Position numbers and translations under genes: made by a program | Part shown: positions 7,409 to 13,391 of the stretch, piece by piece | Layout of the letters: every line of letters begins with the position of its first letter | Numbering within the stretch: the stretch's first letter is position 1 | The notes under the pieces: generated by a model | The model's input: only the letters and a program-made list of their open reading frames with translations | The model's database searches: none | What the model was told of the DNA's origin: nothing | Assembly (NCBI GenBank): GCA_003510345.1 | Contig: DOMW01000080.1 | Span: forward strand, 375 to 13,765 | Direction of reading: 5' to 3' | Origin: Clostridiales bacterium | Lineage (GTDB): Bacteria; Bacillota; Clostridia; Christensenellales; Christensenellaceae | Length of the DNA stretch: 13,391 nt

Positions 7409-8151
7409 TGGAAGAGCCGGTCATTATCCGCTTCGAGCACATCAGCAAGTCATATGGCGAATTTTGCGTGCTGCACGATTTCAACCTGGAAGTTATGCGC
7501 GGGGAATTTCTCACGGTCATCGGCAGTTCGGGCAGCGGCAAGACGACCGTGCTTAAAATGGTCAACGGGCTGATCATACCGGACGGCGGCAAGCTTTTTG
7601 TGGACGGGCAAGATATTTCGGGTACAAACCTTATCGAACTGCGCCGCAAGATCGGTTACGTCATACAAAACATCGGCCTGTTTCCCCATATGACCGTGTG
7701 GAAAAATATCGCGTATGTGCCATCGCTCTTAAACAAGCAGGATAAAGAGCGCACAAAAAAGGCGGTCGCCCGCTTGATGGATGTCGTCGGGCTTTCCGGT
7801 GACCTCATGCGGCGTTACCCGAGCGAGCTTTCGGGCGGGCAGCAGCAGCGCGTGGGCATCGCGCGCGCGCTTGCCTCAAACCCCTATATATTGCTGATGG
7901 ACGAGCCGTTCGGCGCGGTGGATGAAATCACGCGCAAAATGCTGCAAGAGGAAATTTCCCGCATCCACAAAGCGCTCAACGTCACCACCATTTTTGTTAC
8001 GCACGACATACGCGAAGCGCTCAAGCTAGGTACGCGCGTGCTTGTGATGGACGCGGGCCGGATAGAACAATTGGGCGACCCGGATGAGATCATACACCAC
8101 CCCGCGACGGATTTTGTCGCCCGGCTGACGCAAAGCCGGGGGTTGGAATAA
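7408..8151 (+). CDS. ABC importer ATPase, OpuCA/OpuBA type without CBS domains
   Basis: Cytoplasmic ATPase driving the importer, 247 residues. Motifs in order: Walker A GSSGSGKT at 39-46, Q-loop around Gln87 (VIQNIGLFPHMTV), signature LSGGQ at 141-145, Walker B ILLMDEP at 161-167 with catalytic Glu166, D-loop region, and switch His199 (VTHD). The DEPFGAVDEITR stretch is typical of the OpuA/OpuC quaternary amine ATPases. Many such ATPases (OpuCA, OpuAA, ProV) are about 380-420 residues and end in paired CBS domains that bind c-di-AMP or sense ionic strength. This one stops right after the nucleotide-binding domain with a natural end (FVARLTQSRGLE), so that regulatory part is absent, not truncated by a frameshift in view: the 55 nt downstream and the next gene do not encode it. 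Confidence 0.94.
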   Translation: MEEPVIIRFEHISKSYGEFCVLHDFNLEVMRGEFLTVIGSSGSGKTTVLKMVNGLIIPDGGKLFVDGQDISGTNLIELRRKIGYVIQNIGLFPHMTVWKNIAYVPSLLNKQDKERTKKAVARLMDVVGLSGDLMRRYPSELSGGQQQRVGIARALASNPYILLMDEPFGAVDEITRKMLQEEISRIHKALNVTTIFVTHDIREALKLGTRVLVMDAGRIEQLGDPDEIIHHPATDFVARLTQSRGLE

Positions 8152-8206
8152 TACCCATCACACATAAAAGTATGGTATGCTTGTGGAAGGAAAGGTTGAA
8201 ACCAAT

Positions 8207-10774
8207 ATGGGCAATTTGTTGAAAAAAATAAGGCTAAACCGGACATTAAGCATACAAGTGCTGTTTGTGGTTGTCTCGTTTGCCGCGATGATCATTTTAA
8301 GTTATGTTTTCATGAGTACGATCGTGCGCGGCAACCTGGTGCGCGGCGCAAACAGTATGCTGGACCTTACAAGAACGCGCATCGAATCTTACCGGCGCGA
8401 TCATGAGGTATCGCTGGACGGCCTTGCCACAACCGTGCGTATGATGATCTTGCGGGGCGATACAGCGGAAATGCTCGATGAATATATCGTCGGCAGGTCA
8501 CAGCCCGACCTTCTGGAAAGCAGTGAAGTGTCCAGTGTCAAGGGGTTTTACGGATATTTTGAAACGCTGCCGGGCGGGCCGGTTTTGATTGACGGCCGGG
8601 AGCGTACGCTGCCGCGCGACCTTGACCCGATGAAAACCGAGTGGTACCGGCTCGCTGTAGAAGCGAATGGCGGCCTGGTGGAGACAATACCCTATATCAG
8701 CGATACCGGCGAGACGCTGTATACCTATGCCAGATGCCTTCTTGATAACGATGGGAACCGGCTGGGCGTCGTTTGTATGGATGTAAACATAGACGAAATC
8801 GGGGAGGAAGTCGTAAACACGGCGTTAAACCAAGGCGGTTACGGTATGCTGCTCAACCAGGATCTTACTGTATTGTTTCACCCAAACCCCGAATTTGTGG
8901 GGATACGGGTTGAAAACACGGCGATCCCCATTTACATATTTCAGGATGAGTTGAAGCAAGGGGCGGAAATATTTGAGCGCCCGATAATAAGTTTTAAGGG
9001 AGAGAAAGCCGTTGCCTTTTTCCAGCCGCTCGAAAACGGCTGGTATCTGGGCCTTGTTACGCCGGAAAGCCTGTATTACGCGGGCATAACCAATATGGCG
9101 CTTATTTTAAGCATTCTGGGCATCGCGCTTGCGATCATACTGGTCGGCATATTGATACGCATCGACGCGGCGCGGGAAAAGGCGGACGACGAAAACCAAA
9201 AGAAGAGCATATTCCTCGCGAATATGAGCCACGAGATCCGCACGCCCATCAACGCCATTGTCGGCATGGCTTCCATTGGGCGGACCTCCGGGACGGTTGA
9301 CCGCAAGGATTATTGTTTTGCGAAGATAGACGACGCGTCCAAGCATCTTTTGGGCGTCATCAACGATATACTGGATATGTCTAAGATCGCGGCGAATAAA
9401 ATTGAACTGTCCCCCGCGGATTTCAATTTTGAAAAAATGCTCCAGCAGGCCGTTAACGTCGTCAACTTCCGCATCGATGAAAAACACCAGAAACTGACGG
9501 TGCGGATCGACAGGAATATCCCCAAAGTCCTTTTCGCGGATGACCAGCGGTTTGCGCAGGTAGTGACCAATCTTTTGAGCAACGCGAACAAGTTTACGCC
9601 GGAGAAAGGCGTGATCAGTTTAAACGCAAACCTTCTTGACGAGGAAGACGGCCTGTGCACCGTGCAGGTGACGGTCACGGACAACGGGATAGGCATCGCC
9701 CCGGAACAGCAGGAAAACCTGTTTCAGTCGTTTTCGCAGGCGGAATCTTCCACAACACGCGTCTATGGGGGCACCGGCCTGGGGCTTTCCATATCAAAAA
9801 GCATCGTGGAAATGATGGGTGGCAAGATCTGGCTGGAGTCGGAGCTCGGGGCCGGCACGAAGATCGGCTTTACCGTAAAAGTACGCGAAGGCGAGGACCG
9901 GGAGACCGGCCTGCTGCGCGACCAATACATCAACTGGAAAAATATACGCATTCTCACCGTAGACGACGATATCGATATCCTGGTATATTTTGAGGATGTA
10001 GTAACAAGCCTGGGGGCGTACTGCGACGTCGCCGAAAGCGCGGAGCAAGCGCTTCATTTTGTGGAACAAAACGGCGCTTACAATATTTATTTCGTAGACC
10101 TGCGGATGCCGGGCGTCGATGGCATCGGCCTCACCAAAGAGCTGAGGGCGCGGGAGGAACACCCGGGCAACGCCATCGTTATCATGATTTCATCGGCCGA
10201 CCTCTCCGAGGTGGAGGAAGAAGCAAAGAAAGCGGGCGTAAACCAGTTCCTGCTAAAACCGCTGTTCCCTTCGGCGATCGCGGACGTGATAAGCGAGTGT
10301 ATCGGGGTCGTCAACCACAAGGCGGAGGAGGCGTTTTTGCACGCGGATGGCCTGTTCAAAGGGCACCACATTCTGTTTGTGGAAGATATTGCCGTAAACC
10401 GCGAGGTCGTCCTTTCCATGCTCGAGCCTACCCTGCTTGAGATCGATTGCGCCGCGAACGGGCTGGAGGCCGTCGAGCTGTTTGAGAAAAACCCGGAAAA
10501 ATATGATATGATATTCATGGACGTGCAGATGCCCAAAATGGATGGGTATGAGGCGACCCAGCGCATCCGCGCGTCCGGCTTCCCCTCGGCAAAAACCGTC
10601 CCCATTATTGCCATGACCGCAAACGTTTTCAGGGAAGACGTGGAGTCCTGCCTTGCCGCCGGGATGGACGGCCATTTGGGTAAGCCGTTTGATATGGACG
10701 ACCTGCTGAAAATCACACATAAATACCTGAAAGCGGACGACCCGGAAAATACGGAGCCAACGAACCCGCTTTAG
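8207..10774 (+). CDS. Hybrid sensor histidine kinase with dCache-like sensor and two receiver domains
   Basis: Membrane sensor kinase, 855 residues. Order: helix 1 (about 12-33); extracytoplasmic dCache-like domain (about 36-290) with DPMKTEWY at 140-147 and GVVCMDVNIDE around Asp192; helix 2 (about 297-319) with no HAMP domain after it; HisKA with phospho-acceptor His342 in SHEIRTP; HATPase with N-box NLLSNANK (455-462), DNGIGI and GTGLGLSI; receiver 1 (about 579-705) with DDD at 586-588, phospho-acceptor Asp631 and a Lys in LLKP; receiver 2 (about 720-840) with Glu726/Asp727, Asp772 and GKPF. No HPt or DNA-binding output is attached and no separate regulator is nearby. An ATG ten codons earlier lacks a ribosome site; this one follows GGAAGGAAAGG. 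It lies 55 nt after the importer ATPase, probably the same transcript, suggesting it senses or controls the same solute (inference). Confidence 0.93.
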   Translation: MGNLLKKIRLNRTLSIQVLFVVVSFAAMIILSYVFMSTIVRGNLVRGANSMLDLTRTRIESYRRDHEVSLDGLATTVRMMILRGDTAEMLDEYIVGRSQPDLLESSEVSSVKGFYGYFETLPGGPVLIDGRERTLPRDLDPMKTEWYRLAVEANGGLVETIPYISDTGETLYTYARCLLDNDGNRLGVVCMDVNIDEIGEEVVNTALNQGGYGMLLNQDLTVLFHPNPEFVGIRVENTAIPIYIFQDELKQGAEIFERPIISFKGEKAVAFFQPLENGWYLGLVTPESLYYAGITNMALILSILGIALAIILVGILIRIDAAREKADDENQKKSIFLANMSHEIRTPINAIVGMASIGRTSGTVDRKDYCFAKIDDASKHLLGVINDILDMSKIAANKIELSPADFNFEKMLQQAVNVVNFRIDEKHQKLTVRIDRNIPKVLFADDQRFAQVVTNLLSNANKFTPEKGVISLNANLLDEEDGLCTVQVTVTDNGIGIAPEQQENLFQSFSQAESSTTRVYGGTGLGLSISKSIVEMMGGKIWLESELGAGTKIGFTVKVREGEDRETGLLRDQYINWKNIRILTVDDDIDILVYFEDVVTSLGAYCDVAESAEQALHFVEQNGAYNIYFVDLRMPGVDGIGLTKELRAREEHPGNAIVIMISSADLSEVEEEAKKAGVNQFLLKPLFPSAIADVISECIGVVNHKAEEAFLHADGLFKGHHILFVEDIAVNREVVLSMLEPTLLEIDCAANGLEAVELFEKNPEKYDMIFMDVQMPKMDGYEATQRIRASGFPSAKTVPIIAMTANVFREDVESCLAAGMDGHLGKPFDMDDLLKITHKYLKADDPENTEPTNPL

Positions 10775-10824
10775 GCGGAATTTGAACCCGCCCTTACGTA
10801 ACCGTTAGCCGTTAAAACATTGAC

Positions 10825-10863
10825 ACGATCCGCCGTGGATACGTTCCACTGTGGATCGTTTTG
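10825..10863 (+). terminator. Intrinsic terminator after the hybrid kinase gene
   Basis: A 15-pair stem (arms 10825-10839 and 10845-10859) with one G-T wobble, one mismatch and a TACGT loop is followed by a short T-run (TTTT counting the last paired T). Outer stem ACGATCC/GGATCGT and inner stem GTGGA/TCCAC are perfect. It lies 51 nt past the kinase stop and separates the importer/kinase unit from the metal operon. The T-run is short, so efficiency is uncertain. The rest of the gap 10775-10944 also holds a GGCGG/CCGCC inverted repeat at the stop codon and a run of nine G. Confidence 0.6.
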
Positions 10864-10914
10864 ACGCTGCCGCTGGGTGTCAAGGGGGGGGGAGATTTGG
10901 GAGTTCTCCGGGTA

Positions 10915-10943
10915 TTGACAAATGGTGGCGCATCGATTAACAT
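10915..10943 (+). promoter_or_regulatory. Promoter of the metal-resistance operon
   Basis: A perfect -35 TTGACA (10915-10920), a 17-base spacer and TAACAT (10938-10943) as a four-of-six -10 box. Transcription would begin near 10950, inside the inverted repeat described at 10945-10968, as expected for a promoter blocked by an ArsR-family repressor. Confidence 0.65.
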
Positions 10944-10944
10944 G

Positions 10945-10968
10945 AATATGTGAACAAGTGTACATATT
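10945..10968 (+). promoter_or_regulatory. Predicted ArsR/SmtB-type operator
   Basis: Imperfect 24-base inverted repeat: half-sites AATATGTGAACA and AGTGTACATATT match in 9 of 12 positions (AATATGT/ACATATT arms perfect). AT-rich dyads with TGAACA- or TGTNCA-like cores in the -10/+1 region are typical of SmtB/CadC/CzrA operators. It starts one base after the -10 box and ends 26 nt before the repressor start, fitting autorepression relieved by metal. Confidence 0.62.
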
Positions 10969-10994
10969 ATCATTTTAATGCGAGGATATAAATC

Positions 10995-11333
10995 ATGCAC
11001 ACGGATCTGTGCCGGGTATCGGCGATTGAAATAAGCGCGGAACATGAGGAGACGGTTTGTAACCTGTTTAAAATGCTGGGCGACCCAAACCGCCTGAAAA
11101 TCGTGTGCGCGCTGATGGGAACAAGGATGTGCGTGGCGCATCTGGCGGCGTATGTGGGTATGGAGCAAAGCGCCCTTTCCCACCAGCTTCGCAACCTGAA
11201 ACAAGCAGGCCTGGTGAAAAGTGAAAAGCAGGGCAAGCAGGTGTTCTACAGCCTGGACGATGAGCACGTGTCCGGGATGATCGAACAGGCCGCTGCGCAC
11301 GCAAGACACCTTAGGCCAATAGGGGGGCAGTAA
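10995..11333 (+). CDS. ArsR/SmtB-family metal-sensing repressor (CzrA/CadC-like)
   Basis: A 112-residue winged-helix repressor expected to dimerise, bind the operator just upstream and let go when metal binds. Seen: N-terminal helix, LGDPNRLKIVCAL (28-40), recognition region GMEQSALSHQLRNLKQAGLVKSEKQGK (55-81, read here in two parts: helix then wing) and FYSLDDEHV. The alpha-5 metal site is complete: Asp89-x-His91-x10-His102-x2-His105, the same spacing as the zinc/cobalt site of S. aureus CzrA. The cysteine site of CadC is only partly present (Cys6, Cys46; CVAH in place of CVCD), so zinc or cobalt sensing is more likely than cadmium/lead sensing through thiolates. Start has GAGGAT 7-9 nt upstream. 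The stop is one base before the pump's ATG, so the two are an operon. Confidence 0.93.
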   Translation: MHTDLCRVSAIEISAEHEETVCNLFKMLGDPNRLKIVCALMGTRMCVAHLAAYVGMEQSALSHQLRNLKQAGLVKSEKQGKQVFYSLDDEHVSGMIEQAAAHARHLRPIGGQ

Positions 11334-11334
11334 A

Positions 11335-13275
11335 ATGAATCACGATGTGGGTTGTGTATGTGAAGCCTGCATGGCAAAAAAAGAAAACGATTGCGGTTGT
11401 GGCTGCGGGTGCGATAAAAAAAGGAGCAGTAATCGCAAAGAGAAAGAAACACGCATTCGGCTGTGCTTAGGCGCGGCGCTCTTTGCTGTGGGTATCCCGC
11501 TTCATATCATACAGGGGATACCGGCATGGAGCGGGTTTGCCGTCTTTTTGGCGGCGTATCTTGTGCTCGGTTTAAATGTGCTGCTTACCGCGGGCAAAAA
11601 CATCGCGCGGGGCAAGGTGTTCGATGAGCATTTTTTGATGGCCGTGGCGACGATTGGCGCGTTCGTGCTGGGTGAATACATGGAAAGCGCGGCAGTCATG
11701 CTGTTTTATCTGGCCGGGGAAACGCTGAGCGACCACGCGGTGCAAAAAAGCCGTGCGTCTATTGCCGAACTGATGGATATCCGCCCGGATTACGCAAATA
11801 TTGAGCAGAATGGGATCCTCAAAAGAGTAGTGCCCGAATCGGTTGCGCCGGGCGACGTCATCATAATAAAGCCATTTGAAAAAGTGCCGCTGGACAGCGT
11901 GGTGTTAGAAGGCGCATCCACACTTAACACCAGCGCGCTCACGGGCGAGAGCATCCCGCGCGACGTGGCGGCGGGGGATACGCTGCTTGCGGGGAGCGTA
12001 AACGGGGCAAGCCTTTTAAAAGCCCGTGTGGAAAAAGAATATGGGCAGTCCACCGCGGCGAAAATACTCGAGATCGTAGAACACGCAAGCAGCAAGAAAG
12101 CGCGTACGGAGAAATTTATCACCCGGTTCGCGCGTTACTATACGCCTTGCGTTTGCGCGGCGGCGCTTGCGGTCGCGATACTGCCGTCACTTTTTACGGG
12201 GGAATGGAGCGTATGGGTGTACAGAGCGCTGCTGTTCCTCGTCATTTCCTGCCCGTGCGCGCTTGTGGTGGCGGCGCCGCTTTCCTACTTTGGCGGCATC
12301 GGCGGTGCGTCCAAAAGCGGCATACTGGTAAAGGGCGCCAACTATCTGGAAGCGTTGGCGCGGATCGAAAAAGTGGTGTTCGATAAAACGGGTACGCTGA
12401 CAAGGGGTGTGTTTTCCGTGCGGGAAGTTTTTCCCGCCCCCGGCCATTGCGCGGATGATGTGCTGGGGATGGCGGCTGCGGCCGAAGCGCATTCCCCGCA
12501 CCCCATCGCCAAATCGATACGGGAAGCGTATGAAAGCGCGGCAATAAGCGGCGGTATTACGGAATCGGAAGATATTCCGGGGTACGGCGCGCGGGCTGTG
12601 GCGGAAGGAAAGCATGTGCTTGCGGGCGGCGCGCGGCTTATGGAGCGGGAAGGGATAGGCTATGTGCCGCTCAAACAGCCGGGAACGGCGCTTTATGTGG
12701 CTGTGGACGGAACGTTTATTGGTTCTGTATTGATTGCGGACGAGATGAAGGCGGACGCCGAAAAAGCGGTGCGGGCGCTCAAAGACGCGGGTATATCCGC
12801 CGCTATGCTGACAGGCGACGGCGAGGCAATCGGGCGGATGGTTGCAAGCGAAGCAGGCATAAACGAGTTTTACGCCGAACTGCTACCGCAGGACAAAGTG
12901 GCGGCACTGGAAGAGATGAGCGCGCGGCAGAACGGAACTGCGTTTGTGGGCGACGGTATAAACGACGCGCCCGTACTGGCGCGGGCGGATGTGGGTATTG
13001 CGATGGGTGCGCTCGGGAGCGACGCGGCGATCGAAGCGGCGGATGTGGTGCTGATGACGGACGAGCCATCTAAAGTGCCGCTGGCCATTAAAATAGCGCG
13101 CAAAACAAAGCGCATCGTGTGGCAGAACATTGTGTTTGCCCTGGCGGTGAAAGCGGTGGTGATGGCACTGGGCGTGATGGGGATCGCGGATATGTGGGCG
13201 GCGGTGTTTGCGGATGTGGGTGTGACACTGATTGCAGTGTTGAACGCGCTGCGGGCATTGCGGGCGCCGAAGTGA
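11335..13275 (+). CDS. P1B-2 heavy-metal exporting ATPase (Zn/Cd/Pb), ZntA/CadA type, with Cys-rich N-tail
   Basis: Inner-membrane pump, 646 residues, that expels divalent soft metals using ATP. Motifs: TGES at 203-206, transport motif CPC at 306-308 in M6, phosphorylation Asp350 in DKTGTLT, SPHP with His389-Pro390 that marks P1B pumps, hinge GDGIND at 539-544, and Lys606 plus Asp627 (DVG) in the last two helices. The Lys/Asp pair with spacing 21 matches Lys693/Asp714 of E. coli ZntA and defines the P1B-2 Zn/Cd/Pb class; Cu pumps have different residues there. There is no ferredoxin-like HMA domain (no GMTCxxC). Instead the first 26 residues hold seven Cys (7, 9, 12, 20, 22, 24, 26) and His3. 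A run of G (11322-11327) serves as ribosome site. Its neighbour is the zinc-type repressor, which supports a zinc-led role. Confidence 0.95.
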   Translation: MNHDVGCVCEACMAKKENDCGCGCGCDKKRSSNRKEKETRIRLCLGAALFAVGIPLHIIQGIPAWSGFAVFLAAYLVLGLNVLLTAGKNIARGKVFDEHFLMAVATIGAFVLGEYMESAAVMLFYLAGETLSDHAVQKSRASIAELMDIRPDYANIEQNGILKRVVPESVAPGDVIIIKPFEKVPLDSVVLEGASTLNTSALTGESIPRDVAAGDTLLAGSVNGASLLKARVEKEYGQSTAAKILEIVEHASSKKARTEKFITRFARYYTPCVCAAALAVAILPSLFTGEWSVWVYRALLFLVISCPCALVVAAPLSYFGGIGGASKSGILVKGANYLEALARIEKVVFDKTGTLTRGVFSVREVFPAPGHCADDVLGMAAAAEAHSPHPIAKSIREAYESAAISGGITESEDIPGYGARAVAEGKHVLAGGARLMEREGIGYVPLKQPGTALYVAVDGTFIGSVLIADEMKADAEKAVRALKDAGISAAMLTGDGEAIGRMVASEAGINEFYAELLPQDKVAALEEMSARQNGTAFVGDGINDAPVLARADVGIAMGALGSDAAIEAADVVLMTDEPSKVPLAIKIARKTKRIVWQNIVFALAVKAVVMALGVMGIADMWAAVFADVGVTLIAVLNALRALRAPK

Positions 13276-13391
13276 GAAATTTTTGCTCCCGGTAATTTAG
13301 GCAACCACTGATTAAAAGCCATTTTACTAACCCATCCATCCCCCCAAACGCCACAGAGACAGGGGGATAGAGGTTGAGCATCTGGCCTGAC
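13276..13391. other. Gene-free right edge with an inverted repeat
   Basis: These 116 bases after the pump stop show no convincing gene on either strand. ATCCCCC (13338-13344) and GGGGGAT (13362-13368) form a 7-base inverted repeat with a 17-base loop; no T-run follows on the plus strand, so it is a poor terminator candidate. The stretch is AT-richer than the preceding gene. The true end of the operon may lie beyond the window. Confidence 0.4.

Noticed and set aside
10771..10812. GAACCCGC direct repeats and CCGTTAG-CCGTTAA tandem as an attachment site or mobile-element end
   Set aside because: The copies are only 6-8 bases, no integrase or transposase is near, and composition does not change across them.
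12187..12615. Minus-strand frames opposite the heavy-metal pump
   Set aside because: They are shadows of the P1B ATPase with no start signal and no domain; the Arg/His-rich composition is an antisense artefact.
13276..13391. Insertion-sequence end at the right edge
   Set aside because: The stretch is gene-free, but no terminal repeat partner or target duplication can be seen within the window.

Overview
The window looks like chromosome from a moderately GC-rich Gram-positive anaerobe of the Bacillota, probably a clostridial lineage; Christensenellales is a guess. The reasons are purine-rich Shine-Dalgarno sites (AAAGAGGTGG, AAAGGAG), sigma-A-like promoters in short AT-rich gaps, a lipoprotein transporter receptor, PepF, an OpuC/OsmF-type osmolyte transporter and a short zinc-ribbon membrane protein. 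No mobile element, tRNA, rRNA or CRISPR array was seen. No gap without a gene exceeds about 220 bases.

Left part (1-5641), minus strand. Reading leftward there is a small zinc-ribbon membrane protein, oligoendopeptidase F, a TIM-barrel sugar isomerase/epimerase, a CtpE-like P-type ATPase, and the first codons of a further gene cut by the window edge. That last gene starts MALVN, as class II fructose-bisphosphate aldolases often do. A good extended -10 promoter, whose -35 lies inside the end of pepF, probably drives isomerase, ATPase and the edge gene as one operon.

Middle (5825-10774), plus strand. A compact three-gene ABC importer of the glycine betaine/carnitine/choline family (permease, lipoprotein receptor, ATPase) runs with gaps of 0 or -1 bases. 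After 55 bases comes a large hybrid histidine kinase: dCache-like sensor, HisKA, HATPase and two receiver domains. The importer has one permease and an ATPase without CBS domains. The kinase's sensor domain keeps the WY part of the amino-acid dCache motif but not its Arg, so importer and kinase may form one compatible-solute or amine uptake and sensing module (inference).

Right part (10775-13391), plus strand. A strong hairpin terminator is followed by a promoter/operator and a two-gene metal-resistance operon. It consists of an ArsR/SmtB repressor with a complete CzrA-type alpha-5 zinc site and a P1B-2 Zn/Cd/Pb-exporting ATPase. The ATPase has a seven-cysteine N-terminal tail in place of an HMA domain. 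The last 116 bases hold no gene I can recognise.
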